Below, in pieces: positions 24,409-36,900 of a DNA stretch of 64,000 nt. The notes beneath the pieces are model-generated. The model saw nothing but the letters and a program-made list of their open reading frames with translations, was not told where the DNA came from and ran no database searches. The DNA is from Warburgia ugandensis. Taxonomy: Eukaryota; Streptophyta; Magnoliopsida; Canellales; Canellaceae. The position numbers and the translations under genes are program-made. Every line of letters starts with the position of its first letter. The stretch's first letter is position 1. Location of the stretch: positions 33,874,949 to 33,938,948 of the forward strand of contig CP141136.1 of assembly GCA_035236585.1 (NCBI GenBank), read 5' to 3'.

Positions 24409-25479
24409 ATTAGGATGATGATCATACCTCACATAGGTCAATCTAAAGGACATCTGATTGTCTATGTTGCCAAATCACTAGCTGATCGTTTCGAAGGTAT
24501 CCAATCTACACTATCCATAGTGATCTGACCACGATCATCCACCTGATCATCCCAAATCAAAGAATAAATTAGTAACTGTAATTAAATAATCTCAATAAAT
24601 CATTTGAACAATATAGATCATCAAATTTGTTCCAATTTCATACATATATACCTCAATTGATCTCAACCATTGATCAAGATTGGCTAGATCACCTCAAAAG
24701 CTCAAGAGCAAATATCTCTATAATGGTTCTTGATCTATGTGCCACAAGGATTACAATGGACATTCAGATCATGATGGATGGTCAGATTGATCATAGATAA
24801 GGTGGTATGGTGCCCTATTGATGGTCGATCACTATCAATGGCTGGATCTTCTCCAATCAATGAATAGAATCCTAGGTTTTGTTCCTTGCATAGCAAGGAT
24901 CATGATGATTGTCTTAGAATTGCAAAATCTCTCCTAGATTGGCCATAGGAAGAGGTCAAGGTCCAAGGCTAAGGGTGGGTGTTAGCAGGGGGCCCACCAT
25001 GCCAACTTGGTAGAGAGAGAGTCAGTGGGAGAGTGATGGTGGCCGACAACTGTCGAGTAGTTCACTACTGAGCTTGATAGAGAAGACAAAAATAGAGAGG
25101 AAAAATGGGGAGATCAAGGCACACTAACTTGCTCAATGGCCAAGCCATGCCGGTGAAGGAAGAATGACATAGTGGGGATAGTAGCAGGGTGATGGTCACT
25201 ACTCGGTTACCGCTTGTAACCTACCTAAAAACAGAATAGGGGAGAACGACAATGCTTACTGATGCTCGAGAACGAGGATTCCTGTGTTGGGATCGATGGA
25301 GGGAAGGGGTGTAGGTGTAGGCACATGTGTGTGTACGTGCCCGGCCTACTAACTACCCCGGTGAACAGAGAAGAAGGAATCTGATGGGTCACGTGGGGAT
25401 GAAATCTTGCACAAGAGAAGGGATAGAAGCGGGAGGAGAGAGGGGAATGTGTGCCAGCATGGGGGTTTTCATTCCCTAG
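24409..25479 (-). mobile_element. Tekay-type LTR D (minus), part 2, first copy
   Basis: Continues LTR D after the F2 insert (GATGATGATCATACCTCACATAGGTCAATCT) and aligns with 29166-30230 and with 1-600. It breaks at about 25479 within CATTCCCTAGACCTACAAAA, where a few bases shared by both partners suggest an illegitimate junction to an F2 LTR tip. Confidence 0.75.
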
Positions 25480-25614
25480 ACCTACAAAATATCAAACTTT
25501 TGGGTTATCAAGTCAAAAATGCATGTCTTACAAATTTTTGCTATATGTTGTAACACATGGGTAACTAATTGGGTGGTTTTAATGTAAAATTAGACACTTA
25601 TCACACCCCTCTAG
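25480..25614 (-). mobile_element. F2 LTR 5' tip and polypurine tract (minus)
   Basis: 25480-25603 is the first 120 or so bases of an F2 LTR (ends GACACTTATCA). Directly to its right, the complement of 25604-25614 reads AGAGGGGTG, a polypurine tract. So the LTR tip is the 3' LTR of a minus-strand F2 element whose body lies to the right. Confidence 0.7.
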
Positions 25615-26969
25615 TAGTATTTTTCTAGTTCTAAGCAAAACATGCTAAAATTCATTTTTCAAAAACTGGTTCAAAGTGCCACTTCCATAGGTACTCACCA
25701 TTGCATTTAGCACATGCAATAAGCTTTTAAACCCCTAGGTTACCCCTAGTAGACAAGTTAGGCCATATGAGGTTTTGCAGTGAATATACCCACAAATTTC
25801 TCAAAATTTTTGTGAAAATTCTTTATTCATTTGAGAAAATTTTCTCCTATTCAGCTTATATTAAATACTTAACTTTAGCTTGCTAATAAAGATGAACAAA
25901 AAGGTTCAAAATCATACCCTTATGCAAAAGATATCCCTTTATTTCATTAAACGTCGAAAGATGAGTGTGCTATAGCTGATATATAATTAGTCTCCAAGTC
26001 AAATATAACCTAAGTTACTATCCAAATGTATGCTTTGACTTCAATTCTCACAGGATATACTTAACACTCAGAAAGAAGTCACCCAGAAAGGTGTACTCTC
26101 TCATTAATATGTGAGTAGAATGTTGTTCATCAAGTCCAAAACTCTCACATATTTCATATAAAAGAATGATAACTTAGAAGGAATGGTAATAATCTCATGA
26201 AAGGATATCAACTATTAAGAATGTTACATTCTAACAAATTCCATATTCATTCATAACCATTTTCGAGCCATACTACTCCTAAGCTCAAGTTAGGACTTCT
26301 ATTAGGATGAAACGTAGGCTTAGGTAAGGGTTATCAAAAGAATGGATATTAAGGTAAAAAAAGGTTGTTTGGAAAATATGTAAAGGTCTTCTATCAATGT
26401 ATTCACAACTTTTTCATTTGTTCTCACATGAGTGAACATTTTTCTTTTTTATTGGCTATCTTTTGTTTCTTTTTCACTTGACTTTATATATAGCCTTTTT
26501 TTTAAATTTCTCTTTTTTCACCTTTTTAATGTTCATCTCTTCAATTGTATTGTTGATACAATTTCTCAAGATTTTCTTCAATATTCTCTACATATTTCTA
26601 AAATAAATGTGTAATGGATATATTAGTGGGTTTCAATATAGGTAAAGGTTATTTCGCTAACAAAAGAAAAGGCTTATATTTTAAAAGCTCAATGAGCTAA
26701 CTAGTCGAAAAATAATATAGGAAAGTCTAAAGGCTCTAAATTTTTTACGGATGGCCTCTATCATTTCCTAAGTTTCATATGACTCAAAAATTGATCATAA
26801 ACTTAAGAGATATATGGTATAGTCTTTTTGTGATTTCCCAATAGCTGACCAATGTGAAGAATAATGAGACCAACTAATAGCTAATGTTATTTAAAGAAAA
26901 TTTTAAATTTATGTATAACCCTCAGAAAGAAGAATGGCTTAAAACTCACTGAGGTTATAAGTCTTCACA
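25615..26969 (-). mobile_element. F2 element internal remnant, non-coding
   Basis: Lies between the polypurine tract of the F2 3' LTR and the truncated F2 5' LTR at 26970. AT-rich (for example the T-rich run 26420-26560), with no recognisable gag or pol motif on either strand and no frame beyond 60 codons. It probably represents the 3' untranslated internal region after deletion of gag-pol. Confidence 0.5.
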
Positions 26970-29165
26970 GAACCATGGGTTTATGCGCATGATTTATGGG
27001 GTATACATAGAATAAAATCAATGGACCTCTTGCTAACTATCATGCAATCTACTCTAAGAACTGAGCACACAACTTAAGAGCATAATTACTTTCCTAAGGG
27101 ATAACTTAGACCAGCAGTACATAATGAATTTAGCATAAATAAGGTGATATTCCTATGTTGCTGCAAATTCCAACACCATGCTATTTCCAATTTCCAAGTA
27201 ATCAACACAAAAAAGCATAACTTTATATGCATTAAAACATTCAATTCAATAGTTCTTCACTACTGGAAACAAGTGTAAATAAGAACTTCAAGTGATTTCA
27301 TTGAAATAGTACCAATTACATTCAAAAAGTTGAACGCATAAAACATATACATAATGCTGAAAATTGCATTCAATTCAAGAACATGAAATCTACTCTAAAT
27401 ATCCACTTCAACACACTCTCATGCTTGTAAACTCAAGCATATTGGCATTCCAAGAGATTCAAAGAAATAATCTAGAGAAAAGATGCTATATGTGTTGAAT
27501 TATGCATGGGAGATAACTCTTAACAAAATGGATCTAAAGAAGTAACAAGTTGTAAATCAAAGAGGAAGGTCAATGATCCAAGTTTCCTCTTCTTTTAGTT
27601 GTCACTACCAAAGAAGAACAAACTTAGATCCTTGATAAAGGATCAAGAAAATAGCAATAAGATCTTAAAGGAAAACAAAGAAAGAGAAAGCAAAGAAAAG
27701 CAAAGTGAAAAACCGTGTACTAACCTAATCTTCTTGAAATCAAGGCAAGGAAAACAACTCAAAGGAAGAGATCTAGGCCCGAAAAAAATAAGGAAAAATA
27801 CATACCTTCAAGAGGGAAGCATGGGAGGGTGGATAAGATAGGTTTCCCCAAGGAGAAAAAGTTGAAGTGCTCGGAGGGTGGAAGGGGTGAAGATGCCTCC
27901 TTCCAAGGAGAGTGTATTCTACCCTTCCTAATTGTTCTTTTACTTCTTCTTTTTCTTCCACCTCTTTATTTTCTTTTGGGAAATTTCTATCTTAACTCAT
28001 AGGTGATCCTACGGTGGAGAGAAAAAGGATGGGATCTAAGGGTTAAGGATGCATAGACCTAGGGCAACCATAAAAGAGTTTTAAGTAGAGTCAAGGTGAG
28101 AGACATCACTTTTTTAGGAAGGGGCATCTCAACAAGTTAGATGGATGGGATGAGGTAAGAAAGAGAGGGGAAGGTGGGAGGAAAGAGATAGTAAGGAAAA
28201 GTTTAGGAAAGTAAGATGAGGTGGAAAAATATGATTGGCAAGGTGATTTCCTAAGAAGTGGGGATTGGTTGGGTAGTTAGGATAGGAGTTTAAGAAGGTG
28301 GAGGAGTCTTCGAATGGTAGGACTCTTGAATGGAAAGTTAAATTCGTGGTGTTACTTGGTGATGAGGTGGAAAGTGATATAAAAAAAAAAGGTGGGAAAA
28401 GCATGAAAAATAGAAGTGTCTCTTCCTATTGGTCCACATGCCAACTTATTCTAATAAATTTTTCCTTAATTTCCTTCAAAAAATCCCTTAAAATCTCAAG
28501 GATAATCCTCTTGATTTTTCTCCAATCCTAGCTTCCATTTATCTTAGTTTAATGGCTTTGATGGCTAACTTTAAGAACTCCATTGACCAGGCTTCATGGC
28601 TAGCCTAGATGGCTCTCTTAGCTTAGCTTCATGGCTCCATCTCCTGGCTTAAGTGGATTGAATGGTTTGCCTTGAATTCCTTAGCTTGTTACCTTCTCCC
28701 ATGGCTTAAATGGCTAAGGTGGCTTACATGCAACCCATACAAAGGTGGTGAAAATGCATCGCTTACTTCATGGGCCCACTTTGGCCACCTTTAACTCCTT
28801 TAATCACTTTCATTGTTGTTCCACAAGATGATCTTGACCTTTAACTTCATGATGGATTGATTATTTTGAGGCTATGACTCGATCTTTTCATCTTGATCTT
28901 CAATTTTATCCCGATCAATCTCGATCGTCGGATCATCATCTCTCTTCCTATAAAAGAAAATTTCTAATTAAATCTTAAAAAATATTATTAATACCATAAT
29001 TATCTCATATTAGCCTCTAGACCTACAAAATATAAAACATGTGGGTTATTAGGTCAAAAATGCATGTGTTACAAATTTTGGTCTAAAAACCCCAATTTAA
29101 CCCTATAAGTTGTAACACATGAGTAATTAATTGGGTGATTTTTATGAAAAATTAGACACTTATCA
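26970..29165 (-). mobile_element. F2 LTR (minus), truncated at its 3' end
   Basis: Collinear with 22191-24408 (GAACCATGGGTTTT, CCAGCAGTACATAATG, GGATCTAAAGAAGTAA and others) and ends GACACTTATCA at 29165, followed by ATTAG. The first 480 bases of the reference LTR are missing. It shares the same right-hand junction as the solo LTR at 24408, so the two copies derive from one insertion event by duplication. Confidence 0.85.
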
Positions 29166-30723
29166 ATTAGGATGATGATCATAACTCACATAAGTCAATC
29201 TGAAGTACATCTGATTGTCTACATTGCCAGATTGCCAATTAATCATTTCGAAGGTATCCAGTCTGCACTATCCATAGTGATCTGGCCACGATCATCCTCC
29301 TGATTATCCCAGACAAAGAATAAATTAGTAAATCTAATTAAATAATCTTAATGAATCATTTGAATAATGTAGATCATCAAATTTTTTCCAACTTCATACT
29401 TGGATACATCAATTAATCTTAGCCATTGATCAAGATCAGCTCCATCACCTCAAAAAAACTCTAGATCAAAAATCGCTAATATGGATCTTGATCTATGTGC
29501 TACAAGGATCAAACAATTCATATCATGATGGATGGTAGGATCAATCACATATCAGGTGATCTGGTGTCCAATCGACTGTCTGATCATGATCAATGATCGA
29601 ATCTTCTCCGATCAACAAACCAAATAGAGGACATTGTTCTTCACGTAGTAAGGATCGCGATGACAATCTTAGAATTGTGAAATCCTCCTCGATTGGCCAT
29701 AGGAAGAGGTCAAGGTCCAAGGCTAAGGGTGGGCTTTGGCAGTGGGGGCCACCCATGCCAATTCAGCAAAGGGAGTTACGGTGGCTGATGACTATCGGGT
29801 TGTTCACTGTTGAGCTTGACAAAGAAGAGGGAAAATGGGGAGATCAAGGCACACCAACATGCTCAATGCTAGGCCATGCCGATGAAGGAAGAATGACAGA
29901 ATGGGGATAGGGGCGTTGGCAATGGTAGTTGGTCGTCCCTGCCCATAACTTACCTGAAATAGAACTGGGGAGAATAGTAGTGCTCATCGATGCTCGAGAA
30001 CTAGGATTCCTACTTGGGGATCAATGAAGGGAAGGGGTGCAGGTGCAAGTGCAGGTGCAGGTGCATGGGTGTGTATGTGCCTAGCCTACTGACTTCGTCA
30101 GTGAATGGAGAAGAAGAAATCCGATGGGTTGTTGGGGGATGAAATCACACCTAAGAGAAGGGATAAAAGAGGAAGGAGATAGGGGAATGTGCACCATGTG
30201 GGGGTTTTCATTCCTTGTTGTTGGAGAGGACAAGAAGATGGGAAGATCAGGCCACCGACATCAACCTCCCTATCCAAGCCTAAGGAAGACAAGAAAGGGA
30301 GCTACGTCAACTGGGGGTTGGTCCAATGATAGGTGGATTTAGTTAGCCAAATTTTCTTCCTCTAATCGACAACCCCATTTTCTCTACTTAGATCGCCACC
30401 TAACTAGGGGTTGAGCGAGGCGCGACGACTAAACCGTCGCATCTCAAGTCAAATGGTTGGGAGCGTCAATATCCCCCCCCCCCCCCCAAAAAAAAAGTAA
30501 AATCTCTATATTTTTACACTCCAATTTCCTTCCCGCAAAATTAGTGTTGTTGGAATCATCTCGATGTATACATTCTAATTTTTATAATTTCAAGTCCAAA
30601 TTTTGAGATTCCAAAAGGGTGACATTATGCGATTCAATTTTCACATAATTAAATTCCTAATTTTTATCCCTATTAAAATATAATATAATTACACAAAATT
30701 ACTCAAAATTAAGGGTTGTTACA
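29166..30723 (-). mobile_element. Tekay-type LTR D (minus), part 2, second copy and LTR start
   Basis: Aligns with 24409-25479 and then continues to the LTR 5' terminus. The sequence ends CTCAAAATTAAGGGTTGTTACA at 30723, the complement of TGTAACAACCC. It includes a run of 15 C (30473-30487) followed by 9 A. Small frames at 29593 and 29541 lie in the GATC-rich portion and are not conserved in the copies at 1-955 or 24800. Confidence 0.8.
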
Positions 30724-31173
30724 CCCACCAACTCCATAGATAAACGCAAAGAAAAGAAAGTCAAGGTAGTTGAGGCAAGGCTCTAAGAGTGATTAGAGAG
30801 GGTGTTGGTAATGAAGGTTTGCATTCAATGTTTCTATTCATTTTTTGTGAAATGATTGAATGGTTGTGTAATTGTGATGGTTAGTTTAAACACGCATAAA
30901 TATGTCTAATACATATTAGACTTTTGGCTATAACTTGATAGATTTTTAAAAAGTGATAAGTTTTGACTTATTATGTTTTGAACATAAAAGTGTTTAGTTT
31001 CAGAACTTGCGAATGTGCTTTGAGAGGTAAGATGATACTCGTGGTTTTGGCAAAGTATTTTCAAAGGAAAAAAATGTTTCCATCATTTGTTTTCTGAAAG
31101 GAATTTTCAAATAAGAATCCCACCTTTCAAAAATAATTCTCAAAAGGTATTTGAGAAAACCTGCGTTGTCATA
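30724..31173 (+). mobile_element. Tekay-type LTR of element A, terminal part
   Basis: The last 50 bases (AAAAGGTATTTGAGAAAACC, then GTCATA at 31168-31173) match the LTR end at 956-1005 and the intact LTR end near 61900-61946. TTAGTGTCAAAGCCAG (31175-31190) is a decayed initiator-Met primer-binding site. It resumes the LTR that was cut at 19877. Confidence 0.75.
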
Positions 31174-32140
31174 ATTAGTGTCAAAGCCAGGTTGTCCCTT
31201 TTATAGGGGTAGTTGTTTAAATATGAGTTAAGAGAGTGACTCATAAAGAAAATATTTTGGAATGCAAAATAGATGTTTCCATGGAAGGAGACTACAGAGC
31301 CTACTGGTTATTCCTCTGATACCCCAGAGCAGAAGGATCATGTGGCAAATTTCATGGCATAGATGATGCAAAACTTTAAATAGCATATGCAACAACAATA
31401 GGCTTATGTTCAAGTCTCTTCTATATCAAACCTTCCTACATTGAGCGCTGGTGAGGGTGGCTCGAGAAGTAGTGCCAGCAAGAGAAATAAATTATGGGAA
31501 TGATTTCAAAGGATGGTTCCAACATCTAGAAAAGGTGAGTCATAAGCAGCAAAGGAATGAATATCCAAGTTCAAAAGGCCTTTGAAGCCATGGAAATTCT
31601 AGAAGAGAAGAAGGTGAACATTGCAACTTTTATCTTCACAGGAGAAGCTGCATTCTAGTGATGGATATAGCAAAAGATTTATTTTCCTCCTCATGTGTAG
31701 GCAAGAATGGAAAGAGAATTTATGAATTTGAATAAGGAGATCTTATAGTGTTACAGTATGAGAATAAGTTCATTCAGTTGAGGAGGTTTGCACCTGATAT
31801 TTACATCTCTGATAAGAAAGTAGCAGAAAGATTTGTTTGAGGATTATACCTCAGATTGATGACCAAGGTCTTAAGGATGCAACCTATTACTATCTCAAGA
31901 CCAGTGGAAATGGCCTCTATTTTTTAAAAAGAATTCTTTCAAAATCAAACAGAGCAGCGAGATAAAAGAGAAATATAGTACTGCTACAAGACGCTCAGGT
32001 AGGGGCAAGCATCCTTCTTCTTCTCATGGGGGTCACACATACACCACAAACCACAGGTTGCCAAACATAGTAGAGGGCCAAATAAGAGACAATGTTCAAA
32101 GTGTAAAGGTTATCATCCTGGTTCACTTTGCTTTGTATAC
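31174..32140 (+). pseudogene. Second gag remnant following the element A LTR
   Basis: Collinear with 1006-2075: GCAAAATAGATGTTTCCATG, AGCGCTGGTGAGGGTGG, GGAGAAGCTGCATTCTAGTG and TGTAAAGGTTATCATCCTGG. It encodes the gag core and a CX2CX3HX4C knuckle (about 32095-32135) before ending abruptly at about 32140. It has stops and small deletions. Because it follows an LTR that itself follows a pol end, the order is pol, LTR, gag, as in tandem or recombined elements. Confidence 0.8.
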
Positions 32141-33370
32141 AATAGACTTCTAATTATGGGGTCTTTTCTTTGTATGTCTACATGTATTCAGAAATCGAAG
32201 AGAGTCTATATATATTTAGCCAAAGATTTCTATATATATTCAATTATCAAAGAAATGTAATTAGTTATAGAGACTAACTTATAAAAAAGAATCTCAACAC
32301 TTGATGTAACAAGAGGAATGTATCCCACCAAAACTTGATAAATAAAATAAGTCCCTAACTCAACTCTGGCAGAAATTGGCCCTCATATTTTCTTTTGTGT
32401 GGTTATTTATATGCATCACACACAATATAGAATTTGGCACAAACGTTATTAAAAGGATAGTGAAAATTTTTACTGTCCATTTTTCAACTCGAGAAAACAA
32501 AGGCTAACGTCATCCAATGAATGAGAATTTCAAAGCATGACCCATCTAAGCCAAGAAAAATAATGTCAAGCATTTGGATCTTCAAAGATTTTGGCATACA
32601 TGAAGTTATAGGAATTCATAGCATTTATTAAGGGGCTCATGAAGAAAAACAAGAGGCGCCAATATCACTAAACTTATATTAAGCTAATAGGGTTTTTTAA
32701 AGCCTTTTAAATCCTACCTATACTTGCACCATATGGCATTTTTGTTTGAACATTATTTTTTCTTATGTAAAGTGGTTGATTTTGAATATAACTATTCTTA
32801 TATTTATTGCATGTCATTAGTTGAATTTATGGGCTTTAAGATTTGCTTTACACATGCTTTCTTTTCTAATCACATGGAAGTTCTACCCAATTCCTTTAAC
32901 TTCTAATTCTAATGGAATACTTCTTCCTAACTTCAATCCCTAAATTTTCTCTATCAAACCATTATGATTTAACTTTTAATTATACTACAATTCTCTCCTC
33001 ATATATAGTCTTGTATAGTACATTTTTGTTAAATAAGTGCACTTTCTATTAATTTTTTATAACCTTTCCTATTTTGTTGGCTAACCTTCCATTTTTTCTC
33101 TTCTCTATCAAATACTTCCTCATATTGTACAAAGCCTCGATGATTTTGATAATAATAAAACCTTCTACCTATATGTCTAACTACTTTTGTGCATCTACAT
33201 TTTGATTTCAATTGTTAGCAATGATACATAGACTGGATACAATATATGATCTTAGAAGAACCAATTTATGAAGTTTAAATGGACTCGCTTAATTGGCAAT
33301 GAGATTATGGAATTTGCTTAACTACTTAGATTATAAAAAATGTAGTAAACTAAAGTTAAGATCCCAGTTA
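32141..33370. other. Unassigned AT-rich stretch
   Basis: No coding region, splice-supported exon set or RNA gene recognised. 32190-32300 (TATATATTTAGCCAAAG, ATCAAAGAAATGTAAT, GAATCTCAACAC) looks like the transcribed tail of a copia-type LTR, but I could not define ends. Frames up to 60 codons are unremarkable. Confidence 0.4.
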
Positions 33371-34730
33371 ACTGTTCTTAAAAATCGAGCAAATCCAGTC
33401 AACTATCATGGATTATTGACTTGAAGAAATGAAGAAGTCCATGAAAAAAATCATCTAAAGGAGCTGATCAACCGTTCTAATGCAATCGACTATTTTGATA
33501 AAAAAAAATAGTCAACTATCTAGCACAAGTGACTTTGGCATGTTTGTAGAGATTTAATAGATTCTAGGTGAAACAAAAAGTCAAATTAGAAAACTTTAGT
33601 TGTTTTTGGAAATCTAGTTAATTGGCCTAAAAATCAAGTCAACTATTTTTGGAGGATCCATTGGCAATGTAGAGGTGTTATTAGACATGTGCAGCTAAAA
33701 ATTTGTGTCACCTATTTTGGAGCTTGTAGATGTTTTTATGGAAAATTGGGTTGACTATATCTAGAAAATAGTAACTGACCATGAAACAAAATGGGTTTGA
33801 TTTTATAGGTTAAGTAACAAACAAAGTGGACTACACAAGGAATGAAGAACGTGTTACCTATTCAAGCATACACTTTAGGAATATTTTACCATTTCTAAAA
33901 CTAGTCAACTTTTTTAACTCATAGGTTGATGGCTATCACTCCTAAATTTTAAATCTTTCCCTTGGTGATTTATATCCATTTCAAACAGCTAAAGTGCCAT
34001 CTTTAACGGATCAAAAGGTTCCTAAACTATAACTTGGAGATCTTAAAAGAGCTCAATAGCGAGAAATATAAGAAATTGAAAATCAGGCTCTCAAGCTTGC
34101 ATCAGAGCATTTAACTCCAAGCTCTCATTGGATTAATTATTTTCATCTATTGTTGTATATTCTTTCTCTATTTATTCTTTGATTGTCATATGGTAAGCTC
34201 TAAGAGCTATTTTCTTCTTCTCATCCACTATTTTTGAGGAAATGGTGTAGCTCTCTTATTCTTGGAAGAGTATTTCAAGGGATTATAAAGGAAAGAGTTG
34301 ATGCAAGTATTTTGTTCATTATTCATACACTGCACTTATATTCATCACTATAGGAATTAGGGTCAAGATTTCCCCAACCCCTTTCATCAATGGACTCCTG
34401 ACTTGTATGAAGGAGCGCGGTTCATTCAACAAATTCCTACCTCTATGTCTATCTCTGAGATGTTTGAACAGCATAGTGTCAATTGGTGTAAAATCTTGTA
34501 GGAAGTTAGTGGAATCTTAATGTGAGAAAGCCTCAAGGGACTCAAAGTAGGGAACATTTTGAAAGAGTGGAAGTTGGTGCTTTGGTGGCTAGCCAAACCA
34601 TTATAAATATCTGTGTCTAGTTCTTGTGTGCAACTATTTTGTGTTAGTGAAATTGTTCTTGCTATCTAAGCACTATGCAAAATATTGCAACTTTTTTTTA
34701 GAAAGTTATTGTTAAGCCCTTTTCACCCCT
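33371..34730. repeat. Degenerate copia-like repeat (tentative)
   Basis: Contains several variants of a short motif (GTCAACTATC, AATCGACTAT, GTCAACTATT, AGTCAACTTT) and, at 34240-34640, sequence such as GGTGTAGCTCTCTTATTCTTGG and AACCATTATAAATATCTG. These recall LTR/leader sequences of plant copia elements. No protein motif is preserved and the borders are unclear. Confidence 0.3.
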
Positions 34731-35822
34731 TCTTAGGACATCACACCTCCCCCCATTAATTCTTAAATTCTCTCTCTAACCTTCCCTCTATAGTTTCTAA
34801 TTTTAATTTAATACTTTCTTTTATTGTGATCTTATATATGGTATTAGTTGAATGAAGGGACCCTGAAGAGTCATTAAGCTCGCTCTCTCTCTCTCTCTCT
34901 CTCATAGCTAAATTTACTTACTTTAATTTTAGGCTCCCTACTAAAATCAATTCTTAATTTTCAAAGAAATAAGCTCCAACTTGAAGTGGTGATTTTGATC
35001 AATGAATAAATGAATGCACAAGCAAATATACTACTTATATAAACTAAACCCATATGATGACCTCGAGCAAGTAGCACACTAATTTGCGAGAAAAGGAAAG
35101 GAAAGATATGTCATTCCAGCCAAATTGCCTTCCACAAATCCAAGTTAAATTGTCTTCAATAGATCACTGATTTGATTGTTTGTATGCATATTCTCATTCT
35201 TCATGTGCTAGGTGTAGGGCATGAAGAACTAGGATTAGAAGATACATAGTCAATTAGTAATTAGGACAAACATAAATTGTGAGCTTAAGAACTTACTTAT
35301 CGTTGATAGTTACCCATCTAAAGATGAGCTATATGCATTTTGAAGCCTATGATTACTTAGTTATTTTTAACTAAAAATAAGTGAGGCATTGTTGCAAGTT
35401 TTTTAAGTTAAAAGAGACAATAGTCATACATCGATCTTCTTAAGAGAAGAAAAGAGGAAGCACCACGTGAAATGGCTGCCTTTCCTCATTTTGGGATAAG
35501 AAAAGTGAGTTTTCTCATGTGGTAGGACCATGCACATATGTGTTCTTGTGGGCCTACTTGGTGCTTTTATGAGAATAATAATTTACATGCTAGTCAATCA
35601 AGTGGGGCCCATCACTACAATAGGCTACTGTAGCTTAGGTGGGTCCATCTACTTTCAAAGTTTATATGTTTAGAAGTTGCTATGCTAGTATTTCTTAGCG
35701 TTGTTCTTAGTTTGGGAGTTTAGAGTTCAAGTGCCTATGATTTCTTTGAGATCATGGCCTTGGACTAGTTATTAGGCTCGTTGACATCTTGACTTTAGAA
35801 GGAGTTTCTATAATCTTTTTGC
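34731..35822. other. Unassigned stretch with (CT)n microsatellite
   Basis: Holds a (CT)10 run at 34883-34902. I see no gene, RNA or repeat family in the rest. Confidence 0.4.
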
Positions 35823-36545
35823 AACACCGTAAGTCCCAATAGTATATATATTGTTTGCATTGGCAGAGCCTCACAATTTTGCTCTTCCACATAGGGAAAA
35901 CACATTGTGACACTATAGTATATAGCAAAACATATTGTTCACTTTGGGTCCTCTCCCCACTGGGAGCAACTTACCCAAGACAAGACACCTATCTCACTAC
36001 ATGGCCCCTCAAGGCTTTGTTTCATTTGGGTTTTCCCTCAAAACACTTATATGCTAAGAGGGATAGCTAAGTCCTATAACTAAGCTAGCTCTCTCTCTCT
36101 AGGCAATGTGGACTACCTCTCAAGGGTAAGTCAAGTCCCTCAGCCATCTTGAGACTTCACCCCCTTCAAACTGACCTACAAGCTCCCTCATCCCACCTTA
36201 AGGAATATGCGTCATAGCGTGGCTTAACCTAGCAATAGACCACATATGACTAACCTACCATCACGAGGAAAATTGGCTCTGATACCAACTATAACACCCC
36301 TGGGTCTCAATAGTACATATATTGTCCGCTTTGGCTAGAGCCTCAATGTTTTGCTTCTCACATAGAAAAAACGCATTGTTACAATTAGAATTACACGAGC
36401 CCTTATAACTTATCTCAACTCTCTCTCCCCATGGGATGTGAGACTAACTCTTAAGTTGACTTCTAGTCACGTGCCTCCAACACCGACCTTAAGGCTCCCT
36501 CGTCCCCCCTACTGAGTCCTGTGCCCATCTTAGGCTTCACCCCCT
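35823..36545 (-). repeat. Short LTR-like repeat pair with primer-binding site (minus)
   Basis: Two related segments start AACACCGTAAGTCCCAATAG (35824) and AACACCCCTGGGTCTCAATAG (36294). Both continue with TATATTGT, GGC..GAGCCTCA and TCACATAG. Between them, 36273-36287 (TTGGCTCTGATACCA) is the complement of a perfect initiator-Met primer-binding site, TGGTATCAGAGCCAA, placed as if the right copy were a 5' LTR on the minus strand. It resembles the small, abundant, non-coding LTR-type repeats with this signature in many plants. No protein is encoded. Confidence 0.55.
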
Positions 36546-36900
36546 TCAAACCATGAGGCTTTGGCTAGAGCAAATAATATTTTTACTATTAAGACTCCAG
36601 TTGGTATCAAAACTAGTTCTTCTCAGGATAATAGGCAAGTCATAAGTCATGTATGGTCTACAGCTAGGCTAAGTCACACAATGACATGTGTTCTCCAAAA
36701 GGAGATGTGTTCCTCAAGATCGGTGTTAAAGGCAAAAGACTAGAGATGATCCTTCGAGTTAGTCCCACATCACCTGAAGAGTGGGAGCTAGGTTAAGTTA
36801 TAAATAAGGTCTCTCAAGTAAATCTAATGGTAACAACACTTTTTCTCAATGTAAAACCGTGAGATTTCGGCCAAAGTGAACAATATATGTATTATTAAAA
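36546..36900 (+). repeat. Inverted relatives of the same LTR-like repeat (plus)
   Basis: Two plus-oriented ends occur: 36552-36600 (TTTGGCTAGAGCAAATAATA … AAGACTCCAG) followed by TTGGTATCAAAAC at 36601-36613, and 36850-36900 (TTTCGGCCAAAGTGAACAAT … AAACTCAAG). Between them AGTCCCACATCACC (36761) and GTTATAAATAAGG (36797) look like an LTR promoter region with a TATA box. They face the minus copies to the left. Confidence 0.5.

Noticed and set aside
30473-30496. C15-A9 homopolymer as a functional element
   Set aside because: Probably slippage in an LTR. A similar 15-C run at 48622 lies in a different LTR context, and assembly length is unreliable here.
19877-30723. Exact target duplication around LTR D
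   Set aside because: Flanks are CCCCA and CCCAC. Similar, but not identical, so I did not claim a target duplication.
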